DNA of 64,000 bases from Ochrobactrum sp. RH2CCR150 (GCA_014138095.1 JACGXE010000006.1:124001-188000), one strand, 5' to 3'; positions 16,348 through 26,027 are shown, counted from the first letter of the stretch. The notes: a model not told the origin generated them from the sequence alone. Numbers and translations are program-made.

Positions 16348-19300
16348 TTACTTCAATGCAGCCTCAAAGCTGTCGGCGAGAACGCTGAGCAGATGATCCG
16401 CATTTGCGCGGTTGAACACCATGGACGGGCGCATCTTCAACACGTTGTCGTGCGGACCCTCGGTCCCCATCAGGATACCGCGTTCGCGCGCGCCGTCGTT
16501 GATCTTGCGAGCCAGTGCCGTTGCGGGAGCCTTGGTCTTGCGATCCGTGACAAGTTCGATGCCAAGGAATAGTCCCTGACCGCGAACATCGCCGATAATA
16601 TCGAAGCGCTGCTGCATCTTGCGGAAACCGTCGATGAGATAGTTGCCGACATTCAGCGCATTCTCGCGCAGCTTGTCGCGTTCGATCACATCAATGACTG
16701 CAAGACCAGCGGCACAGGACACCGGATTGCCGCCAAAGGTGTTGAAATATTCCATACCGTTATTGAAGCTGTCTGCGACTTCGCGAGTGGTCACAACAGC
16801 GGACATGGGGTGGCCATTGCCAATCGGCTTGCCCATGGTGACGATATCCGGCACCACGTCCTGCATTTCAAACGCCCACCAATGGCTGCCGACGCGGCCG
16901 AAACCGACCTGTACTTCGTCGGCAACGCACAGTCCGCCTTCCGCGCGAACCATGGCGTAAACTTGCCTGAGGTAACCTTCCGGCAGGAACACCTGACCGG
17001 CCACACTTGGAATGGACTCCGCAAAGAAGAAAGCCGGCGCACGACCCTGCTTGCGCATGGTGTCGATCTGTTCCGCAATACTCTCAGCAAAGCGCTTGCC
17101 ATGCTCTTCCAGCGGCCAGTCTTCCGGCGCGTGATAGCTGTCAGGAATGACTGCCTCATAGACGTGATCCGGTCGTCCTTTGCCGCCCTTCCGCTTGTAT
17201 TTGTAGGGGCTGAGATCGATCAGTTCCTGCGTGGTGCCATGATAGGCCCAGTCGAGAACGATGGCTTCCTTGCGTCCCGTATGATTGCGCGCCATGCGCA
17301 GCATCAGGCTGTTCGCTTCGCTGCCGGAGCAGGCAAAGGACGCGACAGTCAGCCCTTCCGGCAAGGTTGCCGTCAACCGTTCGGCATAGGCGACGATATT
17401 GTCGTGCAGATAGCGCGTATTGGTATTGAGCAGCGCCGCCTGACGGGCGATGGCTTCCACCACTTCCGGATGGGCATGGCCCAGATGGCAGACATTGTTG
17501 AAGCAATCGAGATAGGCGCGACCATAATTGTCGATCAGCCACGTACCATCGCCGCGCACGAACTTGATCGGTTCCGAATAGGAAATCGACAGGTTCGGCA
17601 GCAAGATTTCCTTGCGCTTCGCGATGATCTCGGCACGGGTGCGTCCATCCTGATGGAAAGTTTCCGGCGGAATGCCGGCCAGCGCCGCCACATCCGGGAA
17701 GACATCGGCCCATACGTCGAGATAGGCGGCTTCGCCAACGCCCAGAATTTCGGTTGCCGTCAGATTGATATCCGTCGTCATTTCGAAATGCAGATGCGGG
17801 GTCCATCCGCCATTCTCGTGAATGTCGCCCATATGGCCGACGAGGTCGCCAGCCTGCAACTTCTGACCCGGCTTGAGACGACCGAGCGCCTCATGTGCCA
17901 TGTGTCCCCACAGGGTCACGAAAGGCGGGCAGCCTTCCGGGCGATGCTCAAGCTTGACCAGCCCGCCATAGCCGAGCGGTTCGCGTTCGATTTCAACGCT
18001 GACGACTGTTGCGGCCAACGGCGTGTAAAGCGGCGTCCCGGCAGGCATGAACAGATCAACGCCCAGATGATGGATGCGGCGCTGCCCTTCGATGAAGCGC
18101 GATTCAAACGCTGTGTCGGTATAGACGGTGCGCTTTTCGCCCCAAGGTCCGATACCAAGCTGGACGTTGTTCTCGGCGCAGAAACTATCCCACCATTCCG
18201 TCGCTTCCTTCGCGCGCTGTTCAGCGGAAGCAACCGTCATGAAATGCGTTGCATCGCCATAAGGCACCAGAGCCTTGGTCATGGTTGCCGGAGCCGGATG
18301 CACGATCGGCGCGAATGTTTTGCTGTTATCGGCAATCCATTTGCGGACAGCACCCGCGCCCTCAATGGCGTCGAAGCCGCAGGCCTTGCGCAGAATAGCG
18401 GTGGCAAAGCGCGGGTTCATCGCGTCCATCTTTTCAAGAAGACGCCAGGCCGGTGCCTCGCTGATCGCGAGATATGGATTGTCATCCGTCTTGTCGTGGC
18501 GCGAAGCCGAGAAAGTGACGCTGGTGACGAGACGCATGGCGATGAGATCGAACAGCAAGTCGATTTCTTCGGCCTTGAGCGGGTATTTTTCATGGAAACC
18601 GGCGGCCAGCGCTGCCGCCGCGCCGATTGGGTCTTCCATGTCGAGGATGGAATAGGCGCAGGCAATGGCAACTTCAGCAATCAGAACGGTGTGCACCGCA
18701 TCGCCAAAATCGATCAGTCCTGCAATCTGTTCATGGTCGCTCTTGCTGACGAGCACATTCCAGTCATTGGCGTCATTATGGATGACTTGCGCACGCAAAC
18801 GGGACAATTTCGGCGCAACATGGTTTTCAAAACGTACGATGAAGCGCTCAAGCAGCGCACGCCTGTCGGCATCGCCGACGAAATGCAGGCGCATCCGCGC
18901 CCGCCCGGCGTGGCGCAAATCCCAATCGAGTTCGCGCACGGCGCCCGGATGGATGAAGCCCTGCAATGCATGATCCAGTTCGCCAAGCGCGCGACCCAGA
19001 TTGCGCATCAGTTCGAATGTGCGTTTGACTTCGGCAAGCGGAACGCCCGGAAGCCAGCCCACCAGTCGCATGGCATGGCGCTCGCCGCCGCTAGCAACAG
19101 CCGAAGCAAGCACATCGCCCGAAAGGCTTGGTTTCAGATGCGGAACGGCAAGTTTCGCATCCGCATTGGCAAGATGGTGCAGAAGTGCGGTCTGGAACTC
19201 ACTTTCAACCTGCGGCTCGCTGGCATTGACGATCTTCAAAATCCAGTCGGCATCCGTTCCGGTCTCCAGACGAAAATTGCGATCTCGTTCGCTGTCGAGC

Positions 19301-19395
19301 GGCGATGCCGTCGCTGTGACGCCAAAGACTTCAATGGCTAGTTTCTCGGCATCGGCTGCGGAAAACTGCGGGTTCGGATGGGAGAGATCGGTCAT
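16348..19395 (-). CDS. Fused APH-type kinase / M23 domain / class III aminotransferase (phospho-lyase-like)
   Basis: A 1015-residue cytoplasmic protein with three modules. Residues ~20-330 are an aminoglycoside/choline kinase-like domain ([13 protein letters not shown] and LIDFGDAVH correspond to the catalytic loop and metal-binding Asp). Residues ~430-550 are an M23 (LytM) fold with its zinc ligands HHLGVD and HLHFEM, yet no signal peptide precedes it. Residues ~590-1015 are a fold-type I class III aminotransferase with the PLP-lysine in [10 protein letters not shown]. The C-terminal part resembles the AGXT2L family, whose human members are ammonia/phosphate lyases for phosphoethanolamine and 5-phosphohydroxylysine; the N-terminal part resembles hydroxylysine kinase. 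The likely logic is phosphorylate a hydroxy-amine, then eliminate phosphate and ammonia. The substrate is inference; the M23 role is unknown. Confidence 0.88.
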   Translation of the reverse strand: MTDLSHPNPQFSAADAEKLAIEVFGVTATASPLDSERDRNFRLETGTDADWILKIVNASEPQVESEFQTALLHHLANADAKLAVPHLKPSLSGDVLASAVASGGERHAMRLVGWLPGVPLAEVKRTFELMRNLGRALGELDHALQGFIHPGAVRELDWDLRHAGRARMRLHFVGDADRRALLERFIVRFENHVAPKLSRLRAQVIHNDANDWNVLVSKSDHEQIAGLIDFGDAVHTVLIAEVAIACAYSILDMEDPIGAAAALAAGFHEKYPLKAEEIDLLFDLIAMRLVTSVTFSASRHDKTDDNPYLAISEAPAWRLLEKMDAMNPRFATAILRKACGFDAIEGAGAVRKWIADNSKTFAPIVHPAPATMTKALVPYGDATHFMTVASAEQRAKEATEWWDSFCAENNVQLGIGPWGEKRTVYTDTAFESRFIEGQRRIHHLGVDLFMPAGTPLYTPLAATVVSVEIEREPLGYGGLVKLEHRPEGCPPFVTLWGHMAHEALGRLKPGQKLQAGDLVGHMGDIHENGGWTPHLHFEMTTDINLTATEILGVGEAAYLDVWADVFPDVAALAGIPPETFHQDGRTRAEIIAKRKEILLPNLSISYSEPIKFVRGDGTWLIDNYGRAYLDCFNNVCHLGHAHPEVVEAIARQAALLNTNTRYLHDNIVAYAERLTATLPEGLTVASFACSGSEANSLMLRMARNHTGRKEAIVLDWAYHGTTQELIDLSPYKYKRKGGKGRPDHVYEAVIPDSYHAPEDWPLEEHGKRFAESIAEQIDTMRKQGRAPAFFFAESIPSVAGQVFLPEGYLRQVYAMVRAEGGLCVADEVQVGFGRVGSHWWAFEMQDVVPDIVTMGKPIGNGHPMSAVVTTREVADSFNNGMEYFNTFGGNPVSCAAGLAVIDVIERDKLRENALNVGNYLIDGFRKMQQRFDIIGDVRGQGLFLGIELVTDRKTKAPATALARKINDGARERGILMGTEGPHDNVLKMRPSMVFNRANADHLLSVLADSFEAALK

Positions 19396-19468
19396 AGACG
19401 GTGCGTTTCCAGTTTACATTTCTTATCAGAAGCTTGGCACGCAATGCGTTTTCGGGCATCAAGTATCC

Positions 19469-19515
19469 TGTCGGAAGAACCGGCACTTTGTCGGAATAGA
19501 CCGGCATATGTCCGG
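19469..19515. promoter_or_regulatory. Tandem operator between fusion gene and Lrp regulator
   Basis: Two inverted repeats with near-identical arms, TGTCGGAAGAACCGGCA (19469-19485) and TGTCGGAATAGACCGGCA (19489-19506), are 20 bases apart and followed by TGTCCGG. The spacing of about two helical turns suits an Lrp/AsnC octamer. A third copy stands at 16147. The array overlaps the region just before both divergent start codons. Confidence 0.65.
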
Positions 19516-19534
19516 TCACGCGTATAGGGTAACG

Positions 19535-19975
19535 ATGCGGGAACTTGATGCGAAAGATCGCGAAATACTGGCAATTCTGTCCAAGGAAGCGCGCATCGCG
19601 CTGAAGACACTGGCCGGTCGTATCGGCTTGTCCCGCAGCGCGACCAGCGAACGTGTCACGAATCTGGAACGCAGCGGCGTTATTCGCGGCTATCGCGCGG
19701 ATATCGGCGAGATCGATACCAATTTCATCCGCGCCATTCTGCTCGTAAGCCTGAAACGCACGCCCGCGCTGGCGCTTCTCGACATTTTGGCGCAGCACGC
19801 GGAAGTCCGCCGCGTCTCGTCGGTCAGCGGACAGCTTGATCTGGTTGTCGAACTGGAAGCGGCAACAATCGACGATCTGAACCGCGTGCGCGACCTCGTT
19901 GCCGCCCATGATATCGTCGACGACATCACCACCGCTTTCGTGCTGCGGCGCGATATCGACCGCGAAGTCAGATAG
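19535..19975 (+). CDS. Lrp/AsnC family transcriptional regulator
   Basis: Small DNA-binding regulator, 146 residues. The N-terminal winged helix-turn-helix (LDAKDREILAILSKEARIALKTLAGRIGL...SATSERV) is followed by an alpha/beta RAM ligand domain with VSGQLDLVVELE. ATG at 19535 is used; an ATG at 19508 would fall inside the operator array. It is divergent from the kinase/aminotransferase fusion and most likely controls it and the ABC importer in response to the imported amino compound, with autoregulation. Confidence 0.9.
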   Translation: MRELDAKDREILAILSKEARIALKTLAGRIGLSRSATSERVTNLERSGVIRGYRADIGEIDTNFIRAILLVSLKRTPALALLDILAQHAEVRRVSSVSGQLDLVVELEAATIDDLNRVRDLVAAHDIVDDITTAFVLRRDIDREVR

Positions 19976-20049
19976 GCATCATACAAACGGCAGGCTGAAG
20001 CTCGCGCTTCGCCTGCCCATCATATTGCTTTAAGCTTTTGTTTTCACGT

Positions 20050-20096
20050 ATGTCTTTATCCCGAAACGGTTTCCGCTTTCGGGAGACATGCTCTAG
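20050..20096. repeat. Brucellaceae-type intergenic palindrome
   Basis: ATGTCTTTATCCCGAAA pairs with TTTCGGGAGACAT (left arm has a 3-4 base insertion), followed by GCTCTAG. The copy at 39116-39158 has the same build. Its terminal CTCTAG supplies the TAG stop codon of the cfa-like gene on the minus strand. Confidence 0.7.
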
Positions 20097-21361
20097 CTCT
20101 GATAAATATCAGCGCGTGTTTGCGGCACAGCCGAAATGCCACGTTTGCGCTTCGAGGCGAGCGTCTGGTTGATCTGAACCGTTCCGCGTTCAAATGCCAA
20201 TGCACATCCTGCGAGATACAATATCCAGAGGCGCGCCCGCGGATAACCGACCTCGGCAACGGCCTTGTCAAAATTGGCATGAAGCCGTTCCGCCCACATG
20301 CGGCAGGTGCGGCCGTAATGCTCGCGGAGATTTTCCACGTCATGCACCTCGAAGCCATGGCCTTCGAGATTCTCGACGGTCATGCCCAGATGGTCCAGTT
20401 CACCGCCCGGGAAAATATATTTCACCAGCGCCAGATGCTCGGCGCTTTTGCGGTTGAAACTCTTCTTGTTCTTCTTCATGCGCCGGGTAATGGCGTGATG
20501 CATATAGAGGCCACCGGGCCGCAGCAAACGCCGCACCGATTTGAAATAGGTGTCGTAATTGGCAATGCCGACATGTTCGAACATGCCGATGGAAGAGATC
20601 TTGTCGAACTCCTGATCAAGCTCGGTATAGGACTTGATGTGGATGGTGATCTTGTCTTCCAGCCCGGCAGCCTTGATCCGTTGTCGGGCCAGCGCCGTCT
20701 GCGCTTCCGACAGCGAAACGCCGGTTCCAATCACGCCATAATTTTGCACAGCGTGGATCAAAAGCGCGCCCCAGCCGCAGCCGATATCCAGAAAACGGTC
20801 GCCCGGCTTCAGACGCAGCTTGCGGCAGATCAGATCCAGCTTGTCGTGCTGCGCCTGATCCAGACTGTTCTGCCAATCGGTGAAATAGGCGCAGGTGTAG
20901 ACCATGCGTTCATCGAGAAACAGCTGATAGAACTCGTTCGACACATCGTAGTGATGGGTGATCGCTTCCTTGTTCGAACCGCTGACGAAGGGCGACTTTC
21001 CGTCGATATTCGCCTGCTCCTTCGCCTTTCCGGCAAAGAGCAGTGATGGAATGCCTTTCATCAACTGCCATTTCGGCAGCGCCTTGATCCGTTCCTTGAG
21101 ATGACCGTCGAGCTTCGTTTCGGCGACATCGAAGATGGTTCCATTTTCGATGTCGACCGCGCCGGACGTCCAGAGACTGATAAGCGTATCGTAATTCGGC
21201 TTCAGCACCACCTGACGCACGACCGACGGGTCCTTGATCGCGAGCGTTGGCCCGTCAAAAGCGCCAATCTGGGTGCCGTCCCACAGTTTGACATTCAACT
21301 GCGGTCGAATGGTTTCGACAATGGTCCGAATGGTACGCGCCGCACCGGTCTCTGCTGCCAT
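20093..21361 (-). CDS. cfa: Cyclopropane-fatty-acyl-phospholipid synthase
   Basis: SAM-dependent methyltransferase, 422 residues, that adds a methylene bridge to unsaturated fatty acyl chains of membrane phospholipids. The family N-terminal region (about 20-110) is followed by the SAM-binding motif FLDIGCGWGALLIHA (about 190-205), GVSLSEAQ, and the segment SIGMFEHVGIANYDTYF typical of Cfa. Length matches the family. The stop codon lies in the end of an intergenic repeat, so the extreme C-terminus (ADIYQS) may be set by the repeat. Monocistronic as far as visible. Confidence 0.93.
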   Translation of the reverse strand: MAAETGAARTIRTIVETIRPQLNVKLWDGTQIGAFDGPTLAIKDPSVVRQVVLKPNYDTLISLWTSGAVDIENGTIFDVAETKLDGHLKERIKALPKWQLMKGIPSLLFAGKAKEQANIDGKSPFVSGSNKEAITHHYDVSNEFYQLFLDERMVYTCAYFTDWQNSLDQAQHDKLDLICRKLRLKPGDRFLDIGCGWGALLIHAVQNYGVIGTGVSLSEAQTALARQRIKAAGLEDKITIHIKSYTELDQEFDKISSIGMFEHVGIANYDTYFKSVRRLLRPGGLYMHHAITRRMKKNKKSFNRKSAEHLALVKYIFPGGELDHLGMTVENLEGHGFEVHDVENLREHYGRTCRMWAERLHANFDKAVAEVGYPRARLWILYLAGCALAFERGTVQINQTLASKRKRGISAVPQTRADIYQS

Positions 21362-21488
21362 GCAATGTCTCCCAATCTGGACATCGATTCGCTATGAAGA
21401 ATTACCGTAATCTCTCCGATTGGAGAAAGCATCAGGAATACCGATCTGCTGCTCGGCGCGATACAAGTTACCGTGAACGCACAGCTTT

Positions 21489-22043
21489 TCAGCCTATGCT
21501 TTGACCGCGATGAATGTCCTGCGGTCGGATTTTGGCAAGTGCGGACACCAGAACGCCGGTGATAACAGCCTTCACCACATCGCCCGGAATGAAGATGGCC
21601 AGCAGCTTGACCGCTTCAAGGAAAGGCTTTGCGAGGATCAGCGACATGCCGATTGCGCCGAACAGATAAAGCACAACAATGCAGCCCAGAACCGCACCGA
21701 TAAAGGTCGATACACCGAGATTGGCGATGGGTGCACGCTCGATGAAAAGGCCCGTGACGTAAACTGCCGGTATCCAGCCGAGCAGAAAGCCAACCGTCGG
21801 GCCGGAGAAAACACCAAGTCCGCCGCGTCCGACCGCCAGAACAGGCAATCCGATTGCGACCAGAAGAATGACCAGCGCCACAGCGGCGACACCGCGTTTC
21901 GGCCCCAGAACAGCTCCGGCAAGCATGACGCCAAGATTTTGCGCAGTAATCGGCACGCCGAAGCCGAGCGTGACAGCCGGCAAAAAGCCCAATGCGCAGA
22001 TCAGCGCTGCAAACAGGGCCACATGGGCGACATTTCTTTCCAT
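21489..22043 (-). CDS. bioY: Biotin transporter S component BioY
   Basis: Substrate-specific membrane subunit of the biotin ECF importer, 184 residues with about six hydrophobic helices and GRGGLGVFSGPTVGFLLGW, a hallmark of BioY. The open frame extends 45 codons upstream into bioN in a non-hydrophobic Arg/Ser/Cys-rich stretch. ATG at 22043 is therefore taken as start, giving a 12-bp gap/near-contact with bioN (stop at 22055). Last gene of bioMNY. Confidence 0.93.
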   Translation of the reverse strand: MERNVAHVALFAALICALGFLPAVTLGFGVPITAQNLGVMLAGAVLGPKRGVAAVALVILLVAIGLPVLAVGRGGLGVFSGPTVGFLLGWIPAVYVTGLFIERAPIANLGVSTFIGAVLGCIVVLYLFGAIGMSLILAKPFLEAVKLLAIFIPGDVVKAVITGVLVSALAKIRPQDIHRGQSIG

Positions 22044-22054
22044 AGGGTGAGCCT

Positions 22055-22657
22055 TTACTTGAGAGTTCCACCGCGAGCACGCAATGCTTCGGCAACATGA
22101 TCGGCATCGTCGAGTGCCGCCAGCGAAAGCGGCAATACCAGTTGCCAGCCCGGACGCCTGCGCGACCGGGCGCACCATGCTTCAACGAGCTGTCCGGCCT
22201 TGGCAATCAGCACTGGTGAAAAGCGTATCACCAGCGGGATGGCCGTTTCGAGAATTTTTGTCGGCAGGCCGAGGCGACGGAGAGGCGCGTTCAGAAACCG
22301 CAGCAGATGCACGAAATCTTCAAGCGGCGTGGTCATCGTTACCAGATTGGCCAAGGCAATCATCGTGACCACCCGTACCGTGATCTCCACCCCTTCAAGG
22401 GCTGTGTAGAAAGCCAGATGCCAGAGAAAAATCACCGCAGCAAACGGCAGAACCGGACGCATGGCCTGCAAGCCCGCGCGAAAGAAAACGCGCCCCGGAA
22501 GGGCATAAAGCACGAGGCAAAACACAAAAGCGCCGAGCTGGAACCAGACCGACTTGACCATGAAGAGCGTCGTGGTCGCAATGCAAAGCGCTGCCACCTT
22601 GGCCGCCACCGGCCATTGATGGGCGCGTGTTTTAACGGGAGAGGTGAGAGAGATCAT
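22055..22657 (-). CDS. bioN: Energy-coupling factor transmembrane protein BioN
   Basis: T component of the biotin importer, 200 residues, several membrane helices. The cytoplasmic coupling motif appears as EAWCARSRRRPGW near residue 160, the Ala-Arg-Ser/Gly type signature of EcfT proteins that contact the ATPase. Overlaps the end of bioM by 26 bases, indicating translational coupling. Confidence 0.9.
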   Translation of the reverse strand: MISLTSPVKTRAHQWPVAAKVAALCIATTTLFMVKSVWFQLGAFVFCLVLYALPGRVFFRAGLQAMRPVLPFAAVIFLWHLAFYTALEGVEITVRVVTMIALANLVTMTTPLEDFVHLLRFLNAPLRRLGLPTKILETAIPLVIRFSPVLIAKAGQLVEAWCARSRRRPGWQLVLPLSLAALDDADHVAEALRARGGTLK

Positions 22658-23372
22658 CGCTCTTGCCCTGAAGGATCATTTCTTCAACATAGCGGGTCAG
22701 AACAGTTTGCGCATCCCCGGTTTCCCTGATCTGGCCCTGATCGATCCAGAACACTTCGTCGTAGCCGTTCAAATCTTCCGGATGGTGGGAAATGTGGAGA
22801 AGACGCGCCTCACCGGCATTCAGATAGCGCGACAGCTGATGCCGCGTGGGAATATCGAGACCGGCAAAAGGCTCGTCGAGGATGATCAGCGCCGGGCGCA
22901 TCGCAACCACGGACATCATGCAGACGAGATGCTTCTGCCCCTGCGACAAAGACTGGATGGCGGCATCGGCCCAATGTTCCTTGCCAAAATCGCCCAGCAC
23001 CTTTGTCGCCATCGTCCGCGCATCGGCTTTGGTTGCGCCCTGCTGGCGCAGGCCGAAAGCAATTTCCTCAATGACAGTTGGAAAGATGATCTGGTGTTCG
23101 GGGTTTTGAAACAGGATACCGACCGTTGAAAGCGCCGCCTCGCGGTCTTCGTAAAGGTCCTGACCTGCAATGCGGATCGCTCCTTCCGAGGGTTTCAGCA
23201 GACCCGCCAGAAGCCGCGCCAGCGTGCTCTTGCCGGAACCGTTTCTGCCGACAATGCCCATTCTGCGCGCTGTGGAATGGAGCGAGACACCATGCAGGAT
23301 CGGTCGCCCGGCGATCGCGTAACCGACGCCGTCGACAGCAATGAATGGTGCAGATGCGCCATTATCGGGCAT
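22632..23372 (-). CDS. bioM: Energy-coupling factor ATPase BioM
   Basis: ABC-type ATPase, 246 residues, powering biotin uptake with BioN and BioY. Walker A GRNGSGKST at about 39-47, FQNPEHQIIF (Q-loop region typical of ECF ATPases), signature SLSQGQKHLV, Walker B LIILDEPFAGLD, and switch His HISHHPED. First gene of the operon; upstream 271 bp contain no gene and no BioR-type TTATNNATAA site that I could find. Confidence 0.92.
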   Translation of the reverse strand: MPDNGASAPFIAVDGVGYAIAGRPILHGVSLHSTARRMGIVGRNGSGKSTLARLLAGLLKPSEGAIRIAGQDLYEDREAALSTVGILFQNPEHQIIFPTVIEEIAFGLRQQGATKADARTMATKVLGDFGKEHWADAAIQSLSQGQKHLVCMMSVVAMRPALIILDEPFAGLDIPTRHQLSRYLNAGEARLLHISHHPEDLNGYDEVFWIDQGQIRETGDAQTVLTRYVEEMILQGKSDDLSHLSR

Positions 23373-23643
23373 GGTTCAACAATCCTGTATCTGGTCCGTC
23401 TCGGGCCTGCTTCTCACATCTCTGTAAAGCCTTGCAGGCTTTGACCAGAACCCGTCTAGGATTGCAACCATGCAGGCAGACCCGTCGCGCATGCGGATCA
23501 AGATGTTCATTCGTCAAACCGGCTTGTCGGTTCGTCCGTTTTTACTGTTTCCCAACACCTAAAGATTGGTTAATGTTCAGTTAATTGCGCCGATCTCGCG
23601 GCGACCCAACGCAGTTAGCGTTGGATGGGGGAGAAAATGAAAA
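23373..23643. other. Intergenic region upstream of bioM
   Basis: Divergent spacer between bioM and the small ORF at 23644. It should hold promoters for both. I see no strong palindrome or riboswitch-like fold. Confidence 0.4.
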
Positions 23644-23835
23644 ATGCGCAGCAGTTCAATGAAGAGGGATAGCGGGGCAAAAGCGGAATCGCCCGCCCAC
23701 ACATCGACAAGAACGAACGGACAATTGAAGCGACCAATCTGGATCGACCGGCTTACGGCATCGGAACTGGCGCTCTTTGCCTGCTCATGTGCGGTCGGCA
23801 CCATTATTGTGCTCAGCCAGGTGCTCCAGTTCTGA
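23644..23835 (+). CDS. Small single-pass membrane protein, 63 aa
   Basis: Polar N-terminal half with several Lys/Arg/Ser, then a C-terminal hydrophobic segment (LALFACSCAVGTIIVLSQVLQF) ending the protein, the form of a tail-anchored small membrane protein. TGGGGGAG lies 11-18 bases before the ATG; an internal Met at 23659 is an alternative start. A strong terminator follows 17 bases after the stop, supporting a real transcription unit. I do not recognise a family. Confidence 0.5.
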   Translation: MRSSSMKRDSGAKAESPAHTSTRTNGQLKRPIWIDRLTASELALFACSCAVGTIIVLSQVLQF

Positions 23836-23851
23836 AGCTGCGGCCTTATGA

Positions 23852-23881
23852 AAAAGGCGGGACTGTTCAGTCCCGCCTTTT
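23852..23881. terminator. Bidirectional terminator
   Basis: AAAAGGCGGGACTG and CAGTCCCGCCTTTT are perfect arms with a very short loop, flanked by A and T tracts. It serves the small ORF and the convergent alcohol dehydrogenase gene. Confidence 0.9.
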
Positions 23882-23887
23882 GTTTTA

Positions 23888-24934
23888 TCAGGCTGCCAGC
23901 GAGGCGATATCGATCACGAAGCGATAGCGCACGTCGCTTTTCAGAACGCGCTCGTAGGCTTCGTTGATATCCTGAATATTGATCATCTCGATTTCGGAGA
24001 CGATGTTGTGCTCACCGCAGAAATCCAGCATTTCCTGGGTTTCCTTGATCGAGCCGATCATCGAACCGGAAAGGCTCTTGCGGCCGGGGATGAGCGAGAA
24101 GGCATGGAGCGGCACCATATCTTCCGGCACGCCGACAACGACCATGGTTCCATTGACCTTGAGCAGGCCAAGATAGGCGTTCCAGTCAATGGCGACGCCA
24201 ACGGTGCAGATGATCAGATCAAAGCTGCCTGCAAGCTTCTCGAAGGTCGCGGCATCGCTGGTGGCGTAGTATTCCTTCGCACCAAGCTTGAGGCCGTCAT
24301 CCTTCTTCGACAGCGACTGGCTGAGCACTGTGACATGCGCGCCCATCGCATTGGCAAGCTTCACGCCCATATGGCCAAGCCCGCCCATGCCGACAATGGC
24401 AACACGCTTGCCGGGACCGGCATTCCAATGGCGGAGCGGCGAATAAAGCGTGATGCCGGCGCAAAGCAGCGGTGCCGAAGCATTGAGCGGCAGATTGTCC
24501 GGCATGGACAGGACATAGCCTTCCTTGACGACGATCTGATCGGAATAGCCGCCCTGCGTGCGCGCCTTGCCGTCGGCTTCGTCGCTATTATAGGTCTGGA
24601 CCAGACCCGGCATGTAATGCTCATTGTCGACGTCGCGCGTCGCACAGCCGACACAGGAATCCACGAAGCAGCCAACGCCGACCTTGTCGCCAACCTTGAA
24701 CTTCGTCACCTTGTCGCCAACGGCAGTGACAACACCGACGATCTCATGTCCGGGGACAATCGGATAAACGGCGTTCTTCCATTCATTGCGAACGGTATGA
24801 ATGTCGGAATGGCAAACACCGCAATACTGGATCGAGATGACCACATCGTCGGCATTGGGCTCGCGGCGTTCAAACGTGAACGGTACCAGCGGCTGATCCG
24901 CATCAGTTGCGGCATAACCTCTTGCAATAGCCAT
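23888..24934 (-). CDS. Zinc-type NAD(P)-dependent alcohol dehydrogenase
   Basis: Medium-chain dehydrogenase of the cinnamyl alcohol dehydrogenase/YahK branch, 348 residues, reducing aldehydes. The catalytic zinc site is intact (CGVCHSD and PGHEIVG), and the nucleotide motif [13 protein letters not shown] is at about 180. The structural zinc loop is degenerate: [15 protein letters not shown] aligns with the usual four-Cys loop, but Arg and Met stand where the third and fourth Cys are expected. It is divergent from an AraC-family regulator, with direct repeats between them, so induction by an aldehyde or alcohol through that regulator is likely. Confidence 0.9.
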   Translation of the reverse strand: MAIARGYAATDADQPLVPFTFERREPNADDVVISIQYCGVCHSDIHTVRNEWKNAVYPIVPGHEIVGVVTAVGDKVTKFKVGDKVGVGCFVDSCVGCATRDVDNEHYMPGLVQTYNSDEADGKARTQGGYSDQIVVKEGYVLSMPDNLPLNASAPLLCAGITLYSPLRHWNAGPGKRVAIVGMGGLGHMGVKLANAMGAHVTVLSQSLSKKDDGLKLGAKEYYATSDAATFEKLAGSFDLIICTVGVAIDWNAYLGLLKVNGTMVVVGVPEDMVPLHAFSLIPGRKSLSGSMIGSIKETQEMLDFCGEHNIVSEIEMINIQDINEAYERVLKSDVRYRFVIDIASLAA

Positions 24935-25016
24935 AATAAACTCCGTTTTTCAGGGAAAAATTGGGGGAGGATGAGATGATCGACTATGCTCCGAACCGGG
25001 AAAACAGGGTAGACCG

Positions 25017-25046
25017 ATCCTGCAAGCTTCTTGCACAATCCTGCAA
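25017..25046. promoter_or_regulatory. Direct repeats, candidate AraC-type sites
   Basis: ATCCTGCAA occurs at 25017-25025 and 25038-25046, 21 bp apart (two helical turns), in the gap between the alcohol dehydrogenase and the AraC gene. This spacing is typical of AraC-family half-sites. Confidence 0.55.
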
Positions 25047-25139
25047 ATCTGATGTGCCCGACCAACCCTGTCCCTTGGTTTCGATTTCCGAAGAGGATAA
25101 ATAAGGACCATGTCGGATCGTTGACAAAGCAAGGTGCCC

Positions 25140-26027
25140 ATGAATTTACCCGTCGATGCATATAGGGAGCTGGCGTCGCTTGCCGAGCGCTTCATCGAGA
25201 CTGATGGCGAGCGCAAAACTGCGATCGACGGCCTGTCGATAAGCAGACGTTCGACGCCAAGTGTGCCCTGCCATGGCAGCTATCGCCCATGTCTCGCGAT
25301 GGTTCTTCAAGGTTCGAAGTCGCTGCGTCTTGGGTCGGCCACGATCAACTATGCAACGGGAGAATATCTGGTCACCTCGCTCGATCTGCCGGTAACCTGG
25401 CGCGTGGTCGAAGCCAGCGCGGAAGCGCCGCATCTTTGCCTGTCGCTCGCAATCGACAGCGAAAAACTGGTCGATCTGCTTGGTCGCAGCGATATTCGTC
25501 GCGGCATTATCCCTTCCGAAAACCAGTGGGGCATCAGCGTCAATGCGGCACCTGCCGGGCTGGTCGATGCGGTGATCAGGCTTTTGCGCCTCCTCGATAG
25601 CCCGGAAGATATTCCCGTCATGGCGCCGCTGATCGAACAGGAAATTCTTTATCGTCTGCTGACAGGCCCAAGCGGCGACCGTCTGATCAATATCGCCACA
25701 GTGGACAGTCAGGCCAACCGGATCGCGCGCGCCATCGGATGGCTGCGCCAGCATTTTGCGCTGCCTTTGCGCATCGAGCAACTGGCTGAACATGTGAATA
25801 TGAGCCCGTCGTCATTTCACCACCATTTCAAGTCGATCACGGCCATGACGCCGATCCAGTATCAAAAGCAGCTGCGCCTGAGCGAAGCGCGCCGCCTGAT
25901 GCTAGTCGAGAGACTGGATGCCGGCACGGCTGGCCACCGCGTGGGCTATCAAAGTCCTTCGCAATTCAGCCGTGAATATAGCCGCCTCTATGGCAATCCT
26001 CCGGTTCGCGATATCGAGGCCGCATAA
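25140..26027 (+). CDS. AraC family transcriptional regulator
   Basis: Regulator of 295 residues. The N-terminal domain (about 30-180; MVLQGSKSLRLG, YLVTSLDLPVTWRV) is the AraC_N type, seen in activators of alcohol/aldehyde dehydrogenase genes. The C-terminal double helix-turn-helix begins near RIARAIGWLRQHF and includes SPSSFHHHFKSITAMTPIQYQKQLRL. A GTG at 25134 is an alternative start; ATG at 25140 has AAGG just upstream. The divergent dehydrogenase is the obvious target. Confidence 0.88.
   Translation: MNLPVDAYRELASLAERFIETDGERKTAIDGLSISRRSTPSVPCHGSYRPCLAMVLQGSKSLRLGSATINYATGEYLVTSLDLPVTWRVVEASAEAPHLCLSLAIDSEKLVDLLGRSDIRRGIIPSENQWGISVNAAPAGLVDAVIRLLRLLDSPEDIPVMAPLIEQEILYRLLTGPSGDRLINIATVDSQANRIARAIGWLRQHFALPLRIEQLAEHVNMSPSSFHHHFKSITAMTPIQYQKQLRLSEARRLMLVERLDAGTAGHRVGYQSPSQFSREYSRLYGNPPVRDIEAA

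Noticed and set aside
16810-19341. 843-residue open frame on the plus strand
   Set aside because: It lies wholly antisense to the kinase/M23/aminotransferase gene, whose motifs are clear; the antisense translation is rich in His, Arg and Gln with no recognisable domain. It is a codon-bias shadow.
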